64,000 nt of DNA from Citrobacter youngae ATCC 29220 (GTDB lineage Bacteria > Pseudomonadota > Gammaproteobacteria > Enterobacterales > Enterobacteriaceae): positions 248,611-312,610 of the forward strand of contig NZ_GG730303.1 in the NCBI RefSeq assembly GCF_000155975.1, written 5' to 3'. The position numbers were made by a program, and so were the translations under genes. Below are positions 1 to 10,395 of this stretch, piece after piece; the stretch's first letter is position 1, and each line of letters starts with the position of its first letter. The notes beneath the pieces are model-generated. The model was not told where the DNA came from. It made no database searches and saw only the letters and a program-made list of their open reading frames with translations.

Positions 1-255
1 ATTGTGCTGCAGTGGGCGCTGCAGGGAAAAGGAATTATGCTGCGTTCCGAATGGGACGTGCAGCCGTTTCTGGCCAGCGGTGAACTGGTACGCGTGCTGC
101 CAGACTATGCGCAGAGCGCCAATATTTGGGCTGTGTACAAGGAGCCGCTGTATCGCAGCGTGAAGCTTCGCGTTTGCGTGGAGTTTCTGGCGACGTGGTG
201 TCAGCACCGATTGGGTAAGCCAATTGAAGGGTATCACGTCCCCCAGGCCGGATAA
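1..255 (+). CDS. ttdR: LysR-type regulator TtdR, C-terminal end (partial)
   Basis: The reading frame is open from the window edge to the stop at 253-255, giving the last ~84 residues of a LysR-family regulator (effector-binding domain, ending in the typical amphipathic region with GIMLRSEWD and IWAVY). It closely resembles TtdR (YgiP/Dan), the activator of the L-tartrate dehydratase genes ttdAB-ttdT. The position next to plsY on the opposite strand is that of ttdR in E. coli, which supports the name. The start and the helix-turn-helix lie outside the window. The last codons and the stop are supplied by a REP palindrome (246-280), so the C-terminal tail differs from the E. coli one. Confidence 0.9.
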   Translation: MVLQWALQGKGIMLRSEWDVQPFLASGELVRVLPDYAQSANIWAVYKEPLYRSVKLRVCVEFLATWCQHRLGKPIEGYHVPQAG

Positions 256-280
256 GACGCTTTAGCGCCGCCATCCGGCA
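246..280. repeat. REP palindrome overlapping the end of ttdR
   Basis: A single REP unit with the paired segments GGCCGGATAAG and GCCATCCGGC. It overlaps the last three sense codons and the stop of ttdR and lies between ttdR and the convergent plsY. REP units of this kind stabilise 3' ends and can bind gyrase or IHF; here it may serve both transcripts. Confidence 0.85.
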
Positions 281-286
281 GTACCG

Positions 287-904
287 TCACTCCGGATCTT
301 TTTCGCGTTTTTTCTTCAGCTTGGTCCAGATCTTCGGCTCCTGGCGACGCCACAGACGCTGAATGTTGTCATGGTGACGTAGCAGAATTAAGCACGACAA
401 CATGGAAACGGGGAAAGTGAACTGGGGATTGAACCACCAGACATAAAAGGGCGCAATCAGCGCGCTGACGATAGCGCCCAACGACGAATAGCCGCTGAGC
501 AGGACGGTCAGCAGCCAGGTTCCCGCCATTACGCCCGTTAAGTCCCAACCAATTGGCGCGATTGCGCCAAAGGCGGTGGCAACACCTTTCCCACCTTTAA
601 AGCCGAAGAATACCGGCCAAATGTGTCCCAGGCAGGCGGCGATGGCGATCAAGCCCAGCCAGAAGGGGCTGACGCCTAGCGCATAGGCGCCCCACACGGG
701 TAACATACCTTTCAGGACGTCGAAAATCAGCACGGCGATGGCGGCTCCCTTGCCACCGATGCGCAACACGTTTGTCGCGCCCGGATTCCCGGAGCCGCTG
801 TCGCGCGGATCCGGCAATCCAGCGAGGCGGCATACCAGAATGGCACTGGAAATAGAGCCGCAGAGGTACGCGAAGATAATCATTCCAGGCGCGATTGCAC
901 TCAT
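287..904 (-). CDS. plsY: Glycerol-3-phosphate acyltransferase PlsY
   Basis: PlsY (YgiH) transfers the acyl group of acyl-phosphate to glycerol-3-phosphate, the first step of phospholipid synthesis, in the inner membrane. The 205-residue protein has several hydrophobic segments and the three family motifs: [10 protein letters not shown] near residue 35, the glycine-rich [10 protein letters not shown] near 105, and a C-terminal [10 protein letters not shown] placed the start at the ATG at 902-904 (MSAIAPG), preceded by GGAACA; a longer frame to 961 adds 19 residues that do not belong to the family. The gene is divergent from folB and convergent with ttdR, as in E. coli. The charged lysine-rich tail is usual for enteric PlsY. 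Confidence 0.97.
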   Translation of the reverse strand: MSAIAPGMIIFAYLCGSISSAILVCRLAGLPDPRDSGSGNPGATNVLRIGGKGAAIAVLIFDVLKGMLPVWGAYALGVSPFWLGLIAIAACLGHIWPVFFGFKGGKGVATAFGAIAPIGWDLTGVMAGTWLLTVLLSGYSSLGAIVSALIAPFYVWWFNPQFTFPVSMLSCLILLRHHDNIQRLWRRQEPKIWTKLKKKREKDPE

Positions 905-1010
905 AAGCTGTTCCGTTTTGAAAATGTCGTGTAAAACGCTACTTCTGTGGATAATACGCATATTTCGCCGGAAGTGGTATCCGGGTTAGCCAAAAAGCAG
1001 GCGGGTCGTG

Positions 1011-1379
1011 ATGGATATTGTATTTATAGAGCAACTTTCAGTAATCACCACTATCGGTGTTTACGACTGGGAACAAACGATCGAACAACAGCTAGTGTTC
1101 GATATCGAAATGGCGTGGGATAACCGTAAATCGGCTAAAAGCGATGATGTCGCTGATTGCCTGAGCTATGCTGATATTGCTCAAGCGGTTGTTAATCATG
1201 TGGAAGGCGGGCGTTTTGCGCTGGTAGAGCGCGTAGCGGAAGAGGTGGCGGATCTCCTGCTTAGTCGTTTTAATTCCCCATGGGTGCGCATCAAACTCAG
1301 TAAACCCGGCGCAGTGGCGCGTGCGACAAACGTTGGGGTTATCATTGAGCGTAGCAATAATCTGAAAGAAAATAATTAA
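1011..1379 (+). CDS. folB: Dihydroneopterin aldolase FolB
   Basis: FolB converts 7,8-dihydroneopterin to 6-hydroxymethyl-dihydropterin plus glycolaldehyde in folate synthesis (and epimerises it); it acts as a cytoplasmic octamer. The 122-residue protein begins MDIVFIEQLSVITTIGVYDWE, where the conserved glutamate of the GVYDWE segment binds the pterin, and has the conserved VRIKLSKPGA strand late in the protein. The ATG at 1011 follows an in-frame GTG at 1008; the ATG gives the normal family length. It is divergent from plsY and 86 bases upstream of uppP. Confidence 0.97.
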   Translation: MDIVFIEQLSVITTIGVYDWEQTIEQQLVFDIEMAWDNRKSAKSDDVADCLSYADIAQAVVNHVEGGRFALVERVAEEVADLLLSRFNSPWVRIKLSKPGAVARATNVGVIIERSNNLKENN

Positions 1380-1465
1380 CTTAATAATATCTAAACCAAA
1401 CAGGTATAAAAGGGTCCTTACGTCGGCTCGTTTTTGCCGTGGTTTTTCTGTCTAGGGGTTTATTG

Positions 1466-2284
1466 ATGAGTGATATGCACTCGCTGCTGGTGGCGGCAAT
1501 TTTGGGTGTGGTCGAAGGATTGACGGAATTTTTACCCGTTTCCAGTACCGGCCATATGATTATTGTTGGCCACCTGTTGGGTTTTGAAGGTGATACGGCA
1601 AAGACATTTGAAGTGGTGATCCAATTGGGCTCTATTCTGGCCGTCGTGGTCATGTTCTGGCGACGTCTGTTTGGTCTGATTGGCATTCACTTCGGTAAGG
1701 CCCCACATGAAGGTACTGGCAAAGGTCGACTGACGCTGGGACATATCCTGCTGGGGATGATTCCTGCCGTGGTTCTCGGACTGATATTCCACGATACCAT
1801 CAAATCGCTGTTTAACCCGATCAACGTGATGTATGCGCTGGTGGTTGGGGGCGTGCTGCTGATAGCTGCAGAGTGCCTGAAGCCGAAAGAGCCGCGTGCG
1901 CCGGGCCTGGATGATATGACTTACCGTCAGGCGTTTATGATCGGCTGTTTCCAGTGTCTGGCGCTGTGGCCGGGTTTTTCCCGCTCCGGGGCGACGATTT
2001 CTGGTGGTATGCTGATGGGGGTGAGCCGTTACGCGGCATCTGAGTTTTCTTTCCTGCTGGCGGTGCCGATGATGATGGGCGCGACGGCGCTGGATCTCTA
2101 CAAGAGCTGGTCGTTTTTGACTGCGTCAGATATTCCGATGTTTGCCGTCGGTTTCGTGACGGCGTTTGTCGTGGCGCTGGTGGCGATCAAAACCTTCCTG
2201 CAACTGATCAAACGTATCTCGTTCATTCCGTTTGCGATTTACCGCTTTATCGTGGCGGCCGCCGTTTACGTCGTGTTCTTCTGA
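1466..2284 (+). CDS. uppP: Undecaprenyl-diphosphatase UppP (BacA)
   Basis: UppP removes a phosphate from undecaprenyl pyrophosphate so that the lipid carrier of peptidoglycan and O-antigen can be reused; overproduction gives bacitracin resistance. The 272-residue membrane protein shows the two signature motifs: the glutamate-rich [14 protein letters not shown] at residues ~17-30 and [13 protein letters not shown] near residue 170, both contributing to the active site facing the periplasm. I start at the ATG at 1466 (MSDMHSLL); the upstream in-frame ATG at 1439 would add nine residues absent from the family. It follows folB on the same strand and ends at a REP pair shared with the convergent cca. 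Confidence 0.97.
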   Translation: MSDMHSLLVAAILGVVEGLTEFLPVSSTGHMIIVGHLLGFEGDTAKTFEVVIQLGSILAVVVMFWRRLFGLIGIHFGKAPHEGTGKGRLTLGHILLGMIPAVVLGLIFHDTIKSLFNPINVMYALVVGGVLLIAAECLKPKEPRAPGLDDMTYRQAFMIGCFQCLALWPGFSRSGATISGGMLMGVSRYAASEFSFLLAVPMMMGATALDLYKSWSFLTASDIPMFAVGFVTAFVVALVAIKTFLQLIKRISFIPFAIYRFIVAAAVYVVFF

Positions 2285-2295
2285 TCGCCATTAAA

Positions 2296-2373
2296 TGCCG
2301 GATGGCGCTGCGCTTATCCGGCCTACGGGCGCAATATGTAGGCCGGATAAGGCATTTATGCCGCCATCCGGCA
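2296..2373. repeat. REP pair (BIME) between uppP and cca
   Basis: Two inverted REP units: TGCCGGATGGCG at 2296 and its complement CGCCATCCGGCA ending at 2373, with internal TTATCCGGCCTAC and GTAGGCCGGATAA arms. The element sits between convergent uppP and cca and ends 8 bases before the cca stop. Confidence 0.9.
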
Positions 2374-2381
2374 ACGTCAGT

Positions 2382-3623
2382 TTAATGGGCTGGTTTCGGG
2401 CAACGCCGCTCCTTCCAACTGGCCACCGCCGCAATACGGCGTTTGGTCAGCTCCTCCCGAATGGCCGGACCTTTGAAACCCGCCTCAACGACGTCTTTCG
2501 TTGGCACCGCCTGGGCAACCAGCCAGGCTTCGCGCAGCAGTCTGCCTTGCGGATAATCCGCCGCTTCAAACCCGGTACGCCCCCGCACGTCGGCCTCGCT
2601 GGTCAGGGCGATTTGCTCCACGCGCTGCGGTTTACGCCAGGCATCGATGGCGTCAAACAGCTTCACGATGGTTTTCGGCTGCAGGATGGGGAAGGTATGA
2701 ATGAGATCGTGGAACTCGGCCACCAGTTTGGCTAAATCGCGGATGTCATTCGGCACGCGCAGACGCTGACACAGTTGCTCGACCAGCTTAACGCCTGCCG
2801 GACCGTGGCCGTGGTGGCGCGGCCACAGCGCTTTTGGCGTCAATGCCTTGCCAAGATCGTGGCACAGCGTGGCGAAACGCACGTCGACCTCAGGGCTTAA
2901 CATGGCGGCCATCGACAGCGTCATCAGGGTGTGAATACCGGTGTCGATTTCCGGATGCCACTGGGCGGGCGCCGGAACGCCAAACAGAGCATCGACTTCC
3001 GGAAAAAGGACGCGCAGTGCGCCGCAGTCGCGCAGGACCTGAAAGAACACCTGGGGATTGCGGGTGGTTAAGGCGTTCTCTGTTTCTTTCCACACCCGCT
3101 CTGACGTCAGATGTTCCAGTTCGCCGGCGGCGGTCATGTCGCGCATTAGCGTCATCGTTTCGTCAGCGATACGAAAACCGAGGTGCGCATAGCGGGCGGC
3201 AAAGCGCGCCACGCGCAGCACGCGCAGCGGATCTTCGCTAAAGGCGGGGGAAACATGGCGCAGCAGACGGTTTTGCAGATCGCTGCGTCCGTGATACGGG
3301 TCGATAATCTCCCCGTCGTCATCGCGGGCCATCGCGTTGATGGTCAGGTCGCGACGCTGAAGATCGTCCTCCAGCGTGACATCCGGCGCGGCGTAGCAGG
3401 TGAACCCGGTATAACCCGAGCCTGACTTACGTTCGGTACGCGCCAGCGCATACTCTTCCCGGGTTCGCGGATGGAGAAACACGGGAAAATCGCGGCCTAC
3501 CTGCTGGTAGCCCGCATCGAGCATCTCTTGCGGCGTGGCGCCGACAACGACCCAATCTTTATCTTTAACCGGTAGCCCTATTAACGCATCCCGAACAGCA
3601 CCACCGACCAGATAAATCTTCAC
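2382..3623 (-). CDS. cca: CCA tRNA nucleotidyltransferase (multifunctional Cca)
   Basis: Cca adds or repairs the 3'-CCA end of tRNAs using CTP and ATP without a nucleic acid template. The 413-residue protein opens with the nucleotidyltransferase fold: GGAVRD at residues 7-12, the metal-binding DKDW pair D21/D23, and RRDLTIN near 92, followed by the neck and body regions. The second half carries an HD domain (CHDLGK near residue 255), which gives phosphatase, 2'-nucleotidase and 2',3'-cyclic phosphodiesterase activities in the enteric enzymes. The start is a GTG (complement of 3621-3623) preceded by AGAAGGAAAG; no ATG gives the right N-terminus. The gene is upstream of nothing on its strand except ygiM, 62 bases away, with which it may be co-transcribed. 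Confidence 0.97.
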   Translation of the reverse strand: MKIYLVGGAVRDALIGLPVKDKDWVVVGATPQEMLDAGYQQVGRDFPVFLHPRTREEYALARTERKSGSGYTGFTCYAAPDVTLEDDLQRRDLTINAMARDDDGEIIDPYHGRSDLQNRLLRHVSPAFSEDPLRVLRVARFAARYAHLGFRIADETMTLMRDMTAAGELEHLTSERVWKETENALTTRNPQVFFQVLRDCGALRVLFPEVDALFGVPAPAQWHPEIDTGIHTLMTLSMAAMLSPEVDVRFATLCHDLGKALTPKALWPRHHGHGPAGVKLVEQLCQRLRVPNDIRDLAKLVAEFHDLIHTFPILQPKTIVKLFDAIDAWRKPQRVEQIALTSEADVRGRTGFEAADYPQGRLLREAWLVAQAVPTKDVVEAGFKGPAIREELTKRRIAAVASWKERRCPKPAH

Positions 3624-3685
3624 GCCACTTTCCTTCTGAAAAAAATCATCCCTTAATCATATGTCAGTGCGGCGGAGAAGGCGAT

Positions 3686-4306
3686 TCAGTTCATCCAGCG
3701 ATCTTTGCGTTTACGGCTTGGGATCATGTGCGGCAGAACCAGACCGAGCAGCAGGCCGAGACCGAGCACGCCGCCGCCGTACATAAACCACTGCATGATG
3801 ATGGTACGCTGTTTGTCATCAAGCTGCAGGTTGGCTGCGCTGACCTTCTTTTGCGCCACGATAAGTTCGTTTTTCAGCTTCTGATTTTCTTGTTTCAGCC
3901 CGTCGATCACGCTGTCGCTTTGCGACACTTTTTGCTGCATATCGGCGGTGCGCTGATTCCAGGTGGTGTCGATATTGTTAAGCTTGTCTGTCAGCGTCTT
4001 AACCTGGTTTTCCAGATCGGGAACGCGGGTACGCAGGCTTGGCGTACTGTTCAGCTCTTTCAGTGGGATCCACGCGGTACGTCCGGTACTGTCTTTCACC
4101 TGGGCGTAGTTGGTGTTGGCATCGGTCTGTAATAGCGTGACTTCCTCGCCGGCGTTAACCGTACCCACGAGGCGATAATTATCTCCCGGACCGCTACGGA
4201 CCCAGGTGTTCAGTTCGTCAGAGACATAGCGCTTTTCTTCAGCATGTGAGACTGCAGTGGCGCTAAGTGCGAGTAAAGTAAATCCAATCAGGCGTAATTT
4301 TGGCAT
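3686..4306 (-). CDS. ygiM: SH3-domain inner-membrane protein YgiM
   Basis: YgiM (TIGR04211 SH3 domain family) has no settled biochemical role. The 206-residue sequence shows a cleavable signal peptide (1-22, ending SHA), a bacterial SH3 domain at ~26-90 (WVRSGPGDNYRLVGTV), a coiled coil at ~95-165 rich in heptad leucines and charged residues, one membrane span at ~171-192 (GGGVLGLGLLLGLVLP) and a basic cytoplasmic tail. The layout predicts a periplasmic SH3 head and coiled coil anchored in the inner membrane. It is divergent from ygiF and reads toward cca. Confidence 0.93.
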   Translation of the reverse strand: MPKLRLIGFTLLALSATAVSHAEEKRYVSDELNTWVRSGPGDNYRLVGTVNAGEEVTLLQTDANTNYAQVKDSTGRTAWIPLKELNSTPSLRTRVPDLENQVKTLTDKLNNIDTTWNQRTADMQQKVSQSDSVIDGLKQENQKLKNELIVAQKKVSAANLQLDDKQRTIIMQWFMYGGGVLGLGLLLGLVLPHMIPSRKRKDRWMN

Positions 4307-4491
4307 CAGGCTGTCGTTATTGTCATAGAAAGTGGAACGATAGTAGTGGCATCAGTGTCTCTACGCAAAGCATTCGACATCAATCGGAATCATCTGTGTC
4401 CTTTTTGCCACCACCCGAAACTTTTACGCCCGTCAAATTGCTCGTTGCATGGCAATTTGGCGCAAAATACTATCTACTTGACCATTAAGAA

Positions 4492-4504
4492 CGAACTTAG
4501 TTCG
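4492..4504. promoter_or_regulatory. 13-base palindrome in the ygiM-ygiF intergenic region
   Basis: The sequence CGAACTTAGTTCG is a perfect odd-centred palindrome, 45 bases before the ygiF start and 186 bases before ygiM. It follows a TTGACC at 4479-4484 that could be a -35 box. It could be an operator, but no regulator is recognisable from it. Confidence 0.3.
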
Positions 4505-4548
4505 CAGTCAGTTTTCTCAACTGTGACATAACCCATAAGTACAAAACC

Positions 4549-5850
4549 ATGGCCCAGGAAATCGAATTAAAATTTATCGTCCATAGTGACGCTGTAGAGG
4601 CGCTACGTGAGCGTCTGAATACGTTGGGAGGAGAGCATCATGCCCCCAGCCAGTTGCTGAATATCTACTACGAAACGCCGGATGCCTGGCTGCGTGGTCA
4701 CGATATGGGCCTACGTATTCGCGGTGAAAACGGTCGCTATGAAATGACCATGAAAATCGCCGGGCGGGTGACGGGCGGCCTGCATCAGCGACCGGAATAT
4801 AACGTTGCGCTAAACGCGCCGGAGCTGGATCTCGCTCTGTTCCCCGCTGAAGTCTGGCCTGATGGCAAGCAGCCCGCAGAACTTGCCTCTCTGGTGCAGC
4901 CGCTGTTCAGCACCGATTTTTACCGTGAGAAATGGCTGATTGATGTCGACGGTAGCCGGGTTGAGATAGCCCTCGATCTCGGAGAAGTGAAGGCCGGTGA
5001 GTTTGCCGAGCCTATCTGCGAGCTTGAACTGGAACTGCTAAGCGGCGACACCCAGGCGGTACTGAAGCTGGCAAACCAGCTGGTTTCGCAAACCGGTTTA
5101 CGTCAGGGCAGCCTGAGCAAAGCGGCGCGCGGCTATCATCTGGCGCAGGGGAACGCGCCGCGTGAAATTAAACCGACGCGCATTTTGAAAGTTCCGGCGA
5201 AGGCGAGCATTGAGCAAGGTCTGGAAGCGGCGCTGGAGCTGGCATTATCACAATGGCAATACCATGAAGAGCTGTGGGTACGCGGCGTCAAAGGGGCGAA
5301 AGCCGAAGTGCTGGCGGCGATGGGGCTGGTGCGCCACATTCTGATGCTGTTTGGCGGTAATGTACCACGAAAAGCGAGCGCTCACTTACGTGATTTGCTG
5401 ACCCAGTCGGAAGCGATCATGGCATCGGACGTTTCCGCCGTTTCGGCGGTTTACAGTACGCAAACGGCGATGGCAAAACTGGCGCTGACCGAATGGCTGG
5501 TGAGCAAAGGGTGGCAGCCGTTCCTGGATGCAAAGGCGCAGGGCAAAATTGCCGACTCCTTTAAGCGTTTCTCGGATATTCATCTCTCGCGCCATGCCGC
5601 TGAGCTGAAAACCGCTTTTGCTCAACCGATGGGCGATCGGTATGCCGATCAGCTTCCGCGCCTGACGCGCAACATTGATAGCATGCTGATGCTGGCGGGA
5701 TACTATGACGAAAATGTCGCATCGGAATGGATCGCCAACTGGCAGGGTTTGCGTCACGCCATTGCGGCCAACCAATATATTGAAATTGAACACTTCCGCA
5801 ATGAGGCGATAGCCCTGGAACCGTTCTGGCTGCATAGCGGAAAACGATAA
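4549..5850 (+). CDS. ygiF: Inorganic triphosphatase YgiF (CYTH + CHAD)
   Basis: YgiF hydrolyses inorganic tripolyphosphate in the E. coli family member. The 433-residue protein has an N-terminal CYTH domain (1-~200) with the diagnostic ExExK motif EIELK at residues 4-8, and alternating acidic/basic strands that line the triphosphate tunnel (LRIRGENGRYEMTMK, ICELELELLSG). The C-terminal CHAD domain (~215-430) is helical with conserved histidines (QWQYHEELWVRGVKGAKAE, VRHILMLFGG) thought to bind polyphosphate. The start is the ATG at 4549. It precedes glnE with a REP in the gap; cotranscription is possible but not shown. Confidence 0.95.
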   Translation: MAQEIELKFIVHSDAVEALRERLNTLGGEHHAPSQLLNIYYETPDAWLRGHDMGLRIRGENGRYEMTMKIAGRVTGGLHQRPEYNVALNAPELDLALFPAEVWPDGKQPAELASLVQPLFSTDFYREKWLIDVDGSRVEIALDLGEVKAGEFAEPICELELELLSGDTQAVLKLANQLVSQTGLRQGSLSKAARGYHLAQGNAPREIKPTRILKVPAKASIEQGLEAALELALSQWQYHEELWVRGVKGAKAEVLAAMGLVRHILMLFGGNVPRKASAHLRDLLTQSEAIMASDVSAVSAVYSTQTAMAKLALTEWLVSKGWQPFLDAKAQGKIADSFKRFSDIHLSRHAAELKTAFAQPMGDRYADQLPRLTRNIDSMLMLAGYYDENVASEWIANWQGLRHAIAANQYIEIEHFRNEAIALEPFWLHSGKR

Positions 5851-5867
5851 CAGGACCGAGGCTGGGA

Positions 5868-5936
5868 TGCCTGATGGCGCTGCGCTTATCAGGCCTACGC
5901 GATGGGCGTAAGTGTCATGCAGGCCGCCATCTGGCG
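5868..5936. repeat. REP element between ygiF and glnE
   Basis: One good REP unit (TGCCTGATGGCGCTGCGCTT, 5868-5887, with TATCAGGCCTAC after it) and a decayed inverted partner (CAGGCCGCCATCTGGCG). It lies inside a same-strand gene pair, so it may modulate read-through from ygiF into glnE. Confidence 0.8.
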
Positions 5937-5958
5937 CTATTCAAAGGATAACCCGTAA

Positions 5959-8799
5959 ATGAAGCAGCTCTCTTCACCACTACAGCAGTACTGGCCGACC
6001 GTTGTTGAGCGGCTGCCAGCAGCAATATCTGAGTCCTCGCTTAGCGTGCAGGCGAAGTCAGTGCTTACATTCAGTGATTTTGTCCGCGACAGCCTTATTG
6101 CCCGTCCCGAATGGCTGGCGGAGCTGGAAAGCGCAGCGCCCCAGGTGGATGAATGGCAACAGTATGCCGCCTGGCTACAGCAGGCGTTGGCCGACGTTAA
6201 CGACGAAAATACGCTGATGCGCGAGCTGCGCCTGTTTCGCCGTCGCATCATGGTGCGTATCGCATGGGCGCAGACGCTGTCGCTGGTGGCGGAAGAGAGT
6301 ATCTTGCAGCAGCTAAGCCATCTGGCTGAAACGCTGATCGTCGCCGCGCGCGACTGGTTATACGCCGCCTGCTGTCGAGAATGGGGAACGCCCTGTAATC
6401 CAGACGGTGTTGCGCAGCCGCTGCTGATTTTAGGCATGGGGAAACTGGGCGGCGGCGAGCTGAATTTTTCCTCTGATATCGACCTGATTTTTGCCTGGCC
6501 GGAGCACGGCAGTACGCAGGGTGGGCGACGCGAGCTGGATAACGCGCAGTTTTTTACCCGTATGGGCCAGCGGCTCATTAAGGTTCTGGATCAGCCAACC
6601 ATGGACGGGTTTGTCTATCGGGTGGACATGCGTTTACGTCCGTTTGGCGACAGCGGCCCGCTGGTGCTGAGCTTCTCCGCGCTAGAGGATTATTACCAGG
6701 AGCAAGGGCGCGACTGGGAACGCTATGCCATGGTCAAAGCGCGCATTATGGGCGATGCCGATGGCACTTACGTCAATGAACTCCGCGCGATGCTGCGACC
6801 GTTTGTCTTCCGTCGTTATATCGATTTCAGCGTGATCCAGTCTCTGCGTAACATGAAAGGGATGATTGCCCGTGAAGTACGCCGTCGCGGCCTGAAAGAC
6901 AACATTAAGCTGGGGGCGGGCGGTATTCGTGAAATCGAATTTATCGTGCAGGTTTTCCAGCTTATTCGCGGCGGGCGCGAGCCGTCGCTGCAATCCCGCT
7001 CGCTGTTACCGACGCTGAGCGCCATCAATGCGTTAAACCTGCTGCCAGATACCGACGCGGAGCAACTGCGCGCCGCCTATCTCTATTTACGCCGCCTGGA
7101 AAACCTGCTGCAGAGCATCAATGATGAACAGACCCAGACGCTGCCGGGCGATGAGCTGAATCGCGCGCGGCTGGCGTGGGGGATGAACGTTGATGACTGG
7201 CAGCAGTTGACCGATGTGCTGGCGGGTCATATGCACAACGTGCGTCGGGTATTTAACGAGCTGATTGGCGATGACGAAGACGAAACGCAGGAGGAGTCGC
7301 TGTCAGAACAGTGGCGCGAACTATGGCAGGATGCCTTACAGGAAGATGATACCACGCCGGTGCTGACGCATCTGGCGGATGACGATCGGCGACGCGTCCT
7401 GTCGCTGATCGCGGATTTCCGCAAAGAGCTGGATAAACGCACCATTGGTCCCCGTGGACGCCAGGTGTTGGATCATTTAATGCCGCATCTGCTGAGCGAC
7501 GTCTGTTCGCGCGATGACGCCTCCGTTCCGCTGTCGCGCATTACGCCGCTGCTGGTGGGCATTGTCACCCGAACAACCTATCTGGAGCTGCTGAGCGAAT
7601 TTCCCGGCGCGCTAAAACACCTGATTTCACTCTGTGCCGCCTCGCCGATGGTCGCCAGCCAACTGGCGCGCTATCCGCTGTTGCTCGACGAGCTGTTGGA
7701 TCCGAACACGCTGTATCAACCCACGGCGACGGATGCCTACCGTGATGAGCTGCGCCAGTATTTACTGCGCGTGCCGGAAGATGACGAAGAGCAACAGCTG
7801 GAAGCGCTGCGTCAGTTTAAGCAAACCCAGCTGTTACGTATTGCCGCGGCTGATATCGCCGGTACGCTGCCGGTGATGAAGGTGAGCGATCACTTAACCT
7901 GGCTGGCGGAAGCCATTATCGATGCGGTAGTCCAGCAGGCGTGGACGCAGATGGTCGCTCGCTACGGGCAACCGACCCATCTTGGCGATCGCGAGGGACG
8001 CGGTTTTGCCGTGGTCGGCTATGGCAAGCTGGGCGGTTGGGAGCTGGGTTATAGCTCGGATCTCGATCTGATCTTCCTGCACGATTGTCCGATGGATGTG
8101 ATGACGGACGGCGAACGTGAGATTGACGGGCGACAGTTCTATCTGCGTCTTGCGCAGCGCATTATGCACCTTTTCAGTACTCGTACCTCCTCCGGTATTT
8201 TGTACGAAGTGGATGCGCGACTGCGCCCTTCCGGCGCGGCGGGAATGCTGGTGACATCAGCGGATGCTTTCGCCGATTACCAGCGCAACGAAGCCTGGAC
8301 ATGGGAGCATCAGGCGCTGGTGCGCGCGCGGGTCGTGTACGGTGACCCGCAGTTGACCTCTCAGTTTGACGCGGTGCGTCGCGATATCATGACCCTCGTC
8401 CGTGACGGAAAAACCTTGCAGACCGAGGTGCGCGAAATGCGTGAGAAAATGCGCAGCCATTTGGGCAACAAACATCGGGATCGTTTTGATATCAAAGCGG
8501 ACGAAGGCGGTATCACTGATATTGAGTTTATTACGCAATACCTGGTGCTGCGCTATGCCCATGAAAAACCGAAGCTGACGCGTTGGTCGGATAACGTGCG
8601 CATTCTGGAATTGCTGGCGCAAAACGACATTATGGATGAGCAGGAAGCGCTGGCGCTTACCCGTGCTTATACGACGCTGCGTGATGAACTTCACCATCTT
8701 GCCTTGCAGGAGCTTCCGGGCCATGTCATGCCAGAGCGTTTTGACGCTGAGCGCACTCTGGTGCGTGACAGCTGGCAGAAGTGGCTGGTTGCCGAGTGA
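5959..8799 (+). CDS. glnE: Glutamine synthetase adenylyltransferase/deadenylase GlnE
   Basis: GlnE reversibly adenylylates glutamine synthetase, turning it down in nitrogen sufficiency; PII proteins and glutamine set the direction. The 946 residues match the E. coli length exactly. Two related nucleotidyltransferase domains are visible: the N-terminal deadenylase with [20 protein letters not shown] from about residue 159 (DxD metal pair), and the C-terminal adenylylase with [20 protein letters not shown] from about residue 687. A central regulatory region and helical GlnE domains lie between. The start ATG at 5959 follows AAAGGATAACCCGTAA. It is followed by hldE after 59 bases, as in other enterics. 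Confidence 0.98.
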   Translation: MKQLSSPLQQYWPTVVERLPAAISESSLSVQAKSVLTFSDFVRDSLIARPEWLAELESAAPQVDEWQQYAAWLQQALADVNDENTLMRELRLFRRRIMVRIAWAQTLSLVAEESILQQLSHLAETLIVAARDWLYAACCREWGTPCNPDGVAQPLLILGMGKLGGGELNFSSDIDLIFAWPEHGSTQGGRRELDNAQFFTRMGQRLIKVLDQPTMDGFVYRVDMRLRPFGDSGPLVLSFSALEDYYQEQGRDWERYAMVKARIMGDADGTYVNELRAMLRPFVFRRYIDFSVIQSLRNMKGMIAREVRRRGLKDNIKLGAGGIREIEFIVQVFQLIRGGREPSLQSRSLLPTLSAINALNLLPDTDAEQLRAAYLYLRRLENLLQSINDEQTQTLPGDELNRARLAWGMNVDDWQQLTDVLAGHMHNVRRVFNELIGDDEDETQEESLSEQWRELWQDALQEDDTTPVLTHLADDDRRRVLSLIADFRKELDKRTIGPRGRQVLDHLMPHLLSDVCSRDDASVPLSRITPLLVGIVTRTTYLELLSEFPGALKHLISLCAASPMVASQLARYPLLLDELLDPNTLYQPTATDAYRDELRQYLLRVPEDDEEQQLEALRQFKQTQLLRIAAADIAGTLPVMKVSDHLTWLAEAIIDAVVQQAWTQMVARYGQPTHLGDREGRGFAVVGYGKLGGWELGYSSDLDLIFLHDCPMDVMTDGEREIDGRQFYLRLAQRIMHLFSTRTSSGILYEVDARLRPSGAAGMLVTSADAFADYQRNEAWTWEHQALVRARVVYGDPQLTSQFDAVRRDIMTLVRDGKTLQTEVREMREKMRSHLGNKHRDRFDIKADEGGITDIEFITQYLVLRYAHEKPKLTRWSDNVRILELLAQNDIMDEQEALALTRAYTTLRDELHHLALQELPGHVMPERFDAERTLVRDSWQKWLVAE

Positions 8800-8803
8800 A
8801 GTG

Positions 8804-8812
8804 TGCTATTAT
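8804..8812 (+). promoter_or_regulatory. Candidate extended -10 promoter for hldE
   Basis: TGCTATTAT, an extended -10 (TGn followed by TATTAT), lies just after the glnE stop and 47 bases before the hldE ATG. No good -35 is seen at 17 bases, which fits an extended -10 promoter. It would let hldE be expressed independently of glnE. Confidence 0.4.
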
Positions 8813-8858
8813 CGCGCGCAAATTTTAAGACCCTCAGAGAATCTCTCAGGAGACAGGA

Positions 8859-10292
8859 ATGAAAGTAACGCTGCCAGAGTTTGAACGTGCAGGAGTCATG
8901 GTTGTCGGTGATGTGATGCTGGATCGCTACTGGTACGGTCCTACCAGCCGTATTTCACCTGAAGCGCCGGTTCCGGTGGTGAAGGTTGATACCATCGAAG
9001 AACGTCCCGGTGGCGCAGCAAACGTGGCGATGAACATTGCCTCTCTGGGAGCGAATTCGCGTCTGGTGGGCCTGACCGGTATTGACGACGCGGCGCGTGC
9101 GCTGAGCAAAACGCTGGCGGATGTGAACGTAAAATGTGATTTCGTCTCCGTACCGACCCATCCGACGATTACCAAACTGCGCGTGCTTTCCCGGAACCAG
9201 CAGCTGATTCGCCTGGATTTCGAAGAAGGTTTTGAAGGTGTGGATCCGCAGCCGTTGCACGAGCGTATTAATCAGGCGCTGGGTTCTATTGGCGCGCTGG
9301 TGCTCTCTGATTACGCCAAAGGCGCGCTGGCAAGCGTCCAGCAGATGATTGCGCTGGCGCGTAAGGCCGGAGTCCCGGTGCTTATCGATCCGAAAGGAAC
9401 CGATTTTGAACGCTACCGTGGCGCTACGCTGCTGACGCCGAATCTGTCCGAGTTTGAAGCGGTTGTCGGTAAGTGCAAAAGCGAAGAAGAGCTGGTGGAA
9501 CGCGGCATGAAATTGATTGCTGATTTCGACCTTTCCTCATTGCTGATCACGCGTTCCGAACAGGGGATGACGCTGCTGCAACCGGGCAAAGCGCCGCTGC
9601 ATATGCCGACCCAGGCGCAGGAAGTGTATGACGTGACCGGCGCGGGCGATACGGTTATTGGCGTGCTGGCGGCGACGCTTGCGGCGGGTAACTCACTGGA
9701 AGAGGCGTGCTACTTTGCCAACGCCGCAGCCGGTGTTGTCGTCGGTAAACTGGGGACTTCCACCGTTTCTCCAATTGAACTGGAAAACGCCGTGCGCGGT
9801 CGGGCAGACACCGGCTTTGGCGTGATGAGCGAAGCTGAGCTGAAACAGGCCGTTGCCAGCGCCCGCAAACGCGGTGAGAAAGTCGTGATGACCAACGGGG
9901 TGTTCGACATCCTGCATGCGGGTCACGTCTCCTATCTGGCAAACGCGCGCAAGCTGGGCGATCGTTTGATTGTGGCGGTAAACAGCGATGCTTCCACCAA
10001 ACGTCTGAAAGGTGAAACGCGTCCGGTCAACCCGCTGGAACAGCGTATGATCGTGCTGGGCGCGCTGGAATCCGTCGACTGGGTGGTCTCTTTTGAAGAA
10101 GATACACCGCAGCGTCTGATTGCGGGCATCCTGCCGGATCTGCTGGTAAAAGGCGGCGATTATAAGCCGGAAGATATTGCCGGCAGTAAGGAAGTGTGGG
10201 CTAACGGCGGTGAAGTGCTGGTGCTGAACTTCGAAGACGGCTGCTCAACGACCAATATCATCAAGAAAATCCAGAAAGACAGCGATAAATAA
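8859..10292 (+). CDS. hldE: Bifunctional heptose kinase/adenylyltransferase HldE
   Basis: HldE makes ADP-heptose precursors for the LPS inner core: its kinase phosphorylates D-glycero-beta-D-manno-heptose 7-phosphate at O-1, and its adenylyltransferase forms ADP-D-glycero-beta-D-manno-heptose. The 477 residues split into a PfkB/ribokinase-like domain (1-~318; GGAANVAMN near 52 and the DVTGAGDT anion hole and catalytic base near 260) and a nucleotidyltransferase domain (~344-477) with [11 protein letters not shown], the HxGH signature. A good ribosome site (CAGGAGACAGG) precedes the ATG. It ends at a REP pair facing yqiK. Confidence 0.98.
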   Translation: MKVTLPEFERAGVMVVGDVMLDRYWYGPTSRISPEAPVPVVKVDTIEERPGGAANVAMNIASLGANSRLVGLTGIDDAARALSKTLADVNVKCDFVSVPTHPTITKLRVLSRNQQLIRLDFEEGFEGVDPQPLHERINQALGSIGALVLSDYAKGALASVQQMIALARKAGVPVLIDPKGTDFERYRGATLLTPNLSEFEAVVGKCKSEEELVERGMKLIADFDLSSLLITRSEQGMTLLQPGKAPLHMPTQAQEVYDVTGAGDTVIGVLAATLAAGNSLEEACYFANAAAGVVVGKLGTSTVSPIELENAVRGRADTGFGVMSEAELKQAVASARKRGEKVVMTNGVFDILHAGHVSYLANARKLGDRLIVAVNSDASTKRLKGETRPVNPLEQRMIVLGALESVDWVVSFEEDTPQRLIAGILPDLLVKGGDYKPEDIAGSKEVWANGGEVLVLNFEDGCSTTNIIKKIQKDSDK

Positions 10293-10305
10293 TCGCCGGG
10301 AAGTT

Positions 10306-10385
10306 TGCCGGATGGCGGTGGAAACACCTTATCCGGCCTACAACCTCGTAGGCCGGATAAAACGCGTAAGCGTTACCATCCGGCA
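10306..10385. repeat. REP pair between hldE and yqiK
   Basis: Inverted REP units starting TGCCGGATGGCG at 10306 and ending TACCATCCGGCA at 10385, with internal TTATCCGGCCTAC and GTAGGCCGGATAA. It lies between the convergent ends of hldE and yqiK. Confidence 0.88.
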
Positions 10386-10395
10386 TTTCTGTTTC

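Noticed and set aside
5937-6578. Long minus-strand open frame (~213 codons) opposite the start of glnE
   Set aside because: It is antisense to a well-conserved gene, has low-complexity Ser/Arg-rich translation typical of shadow frames, and no ribosome site.
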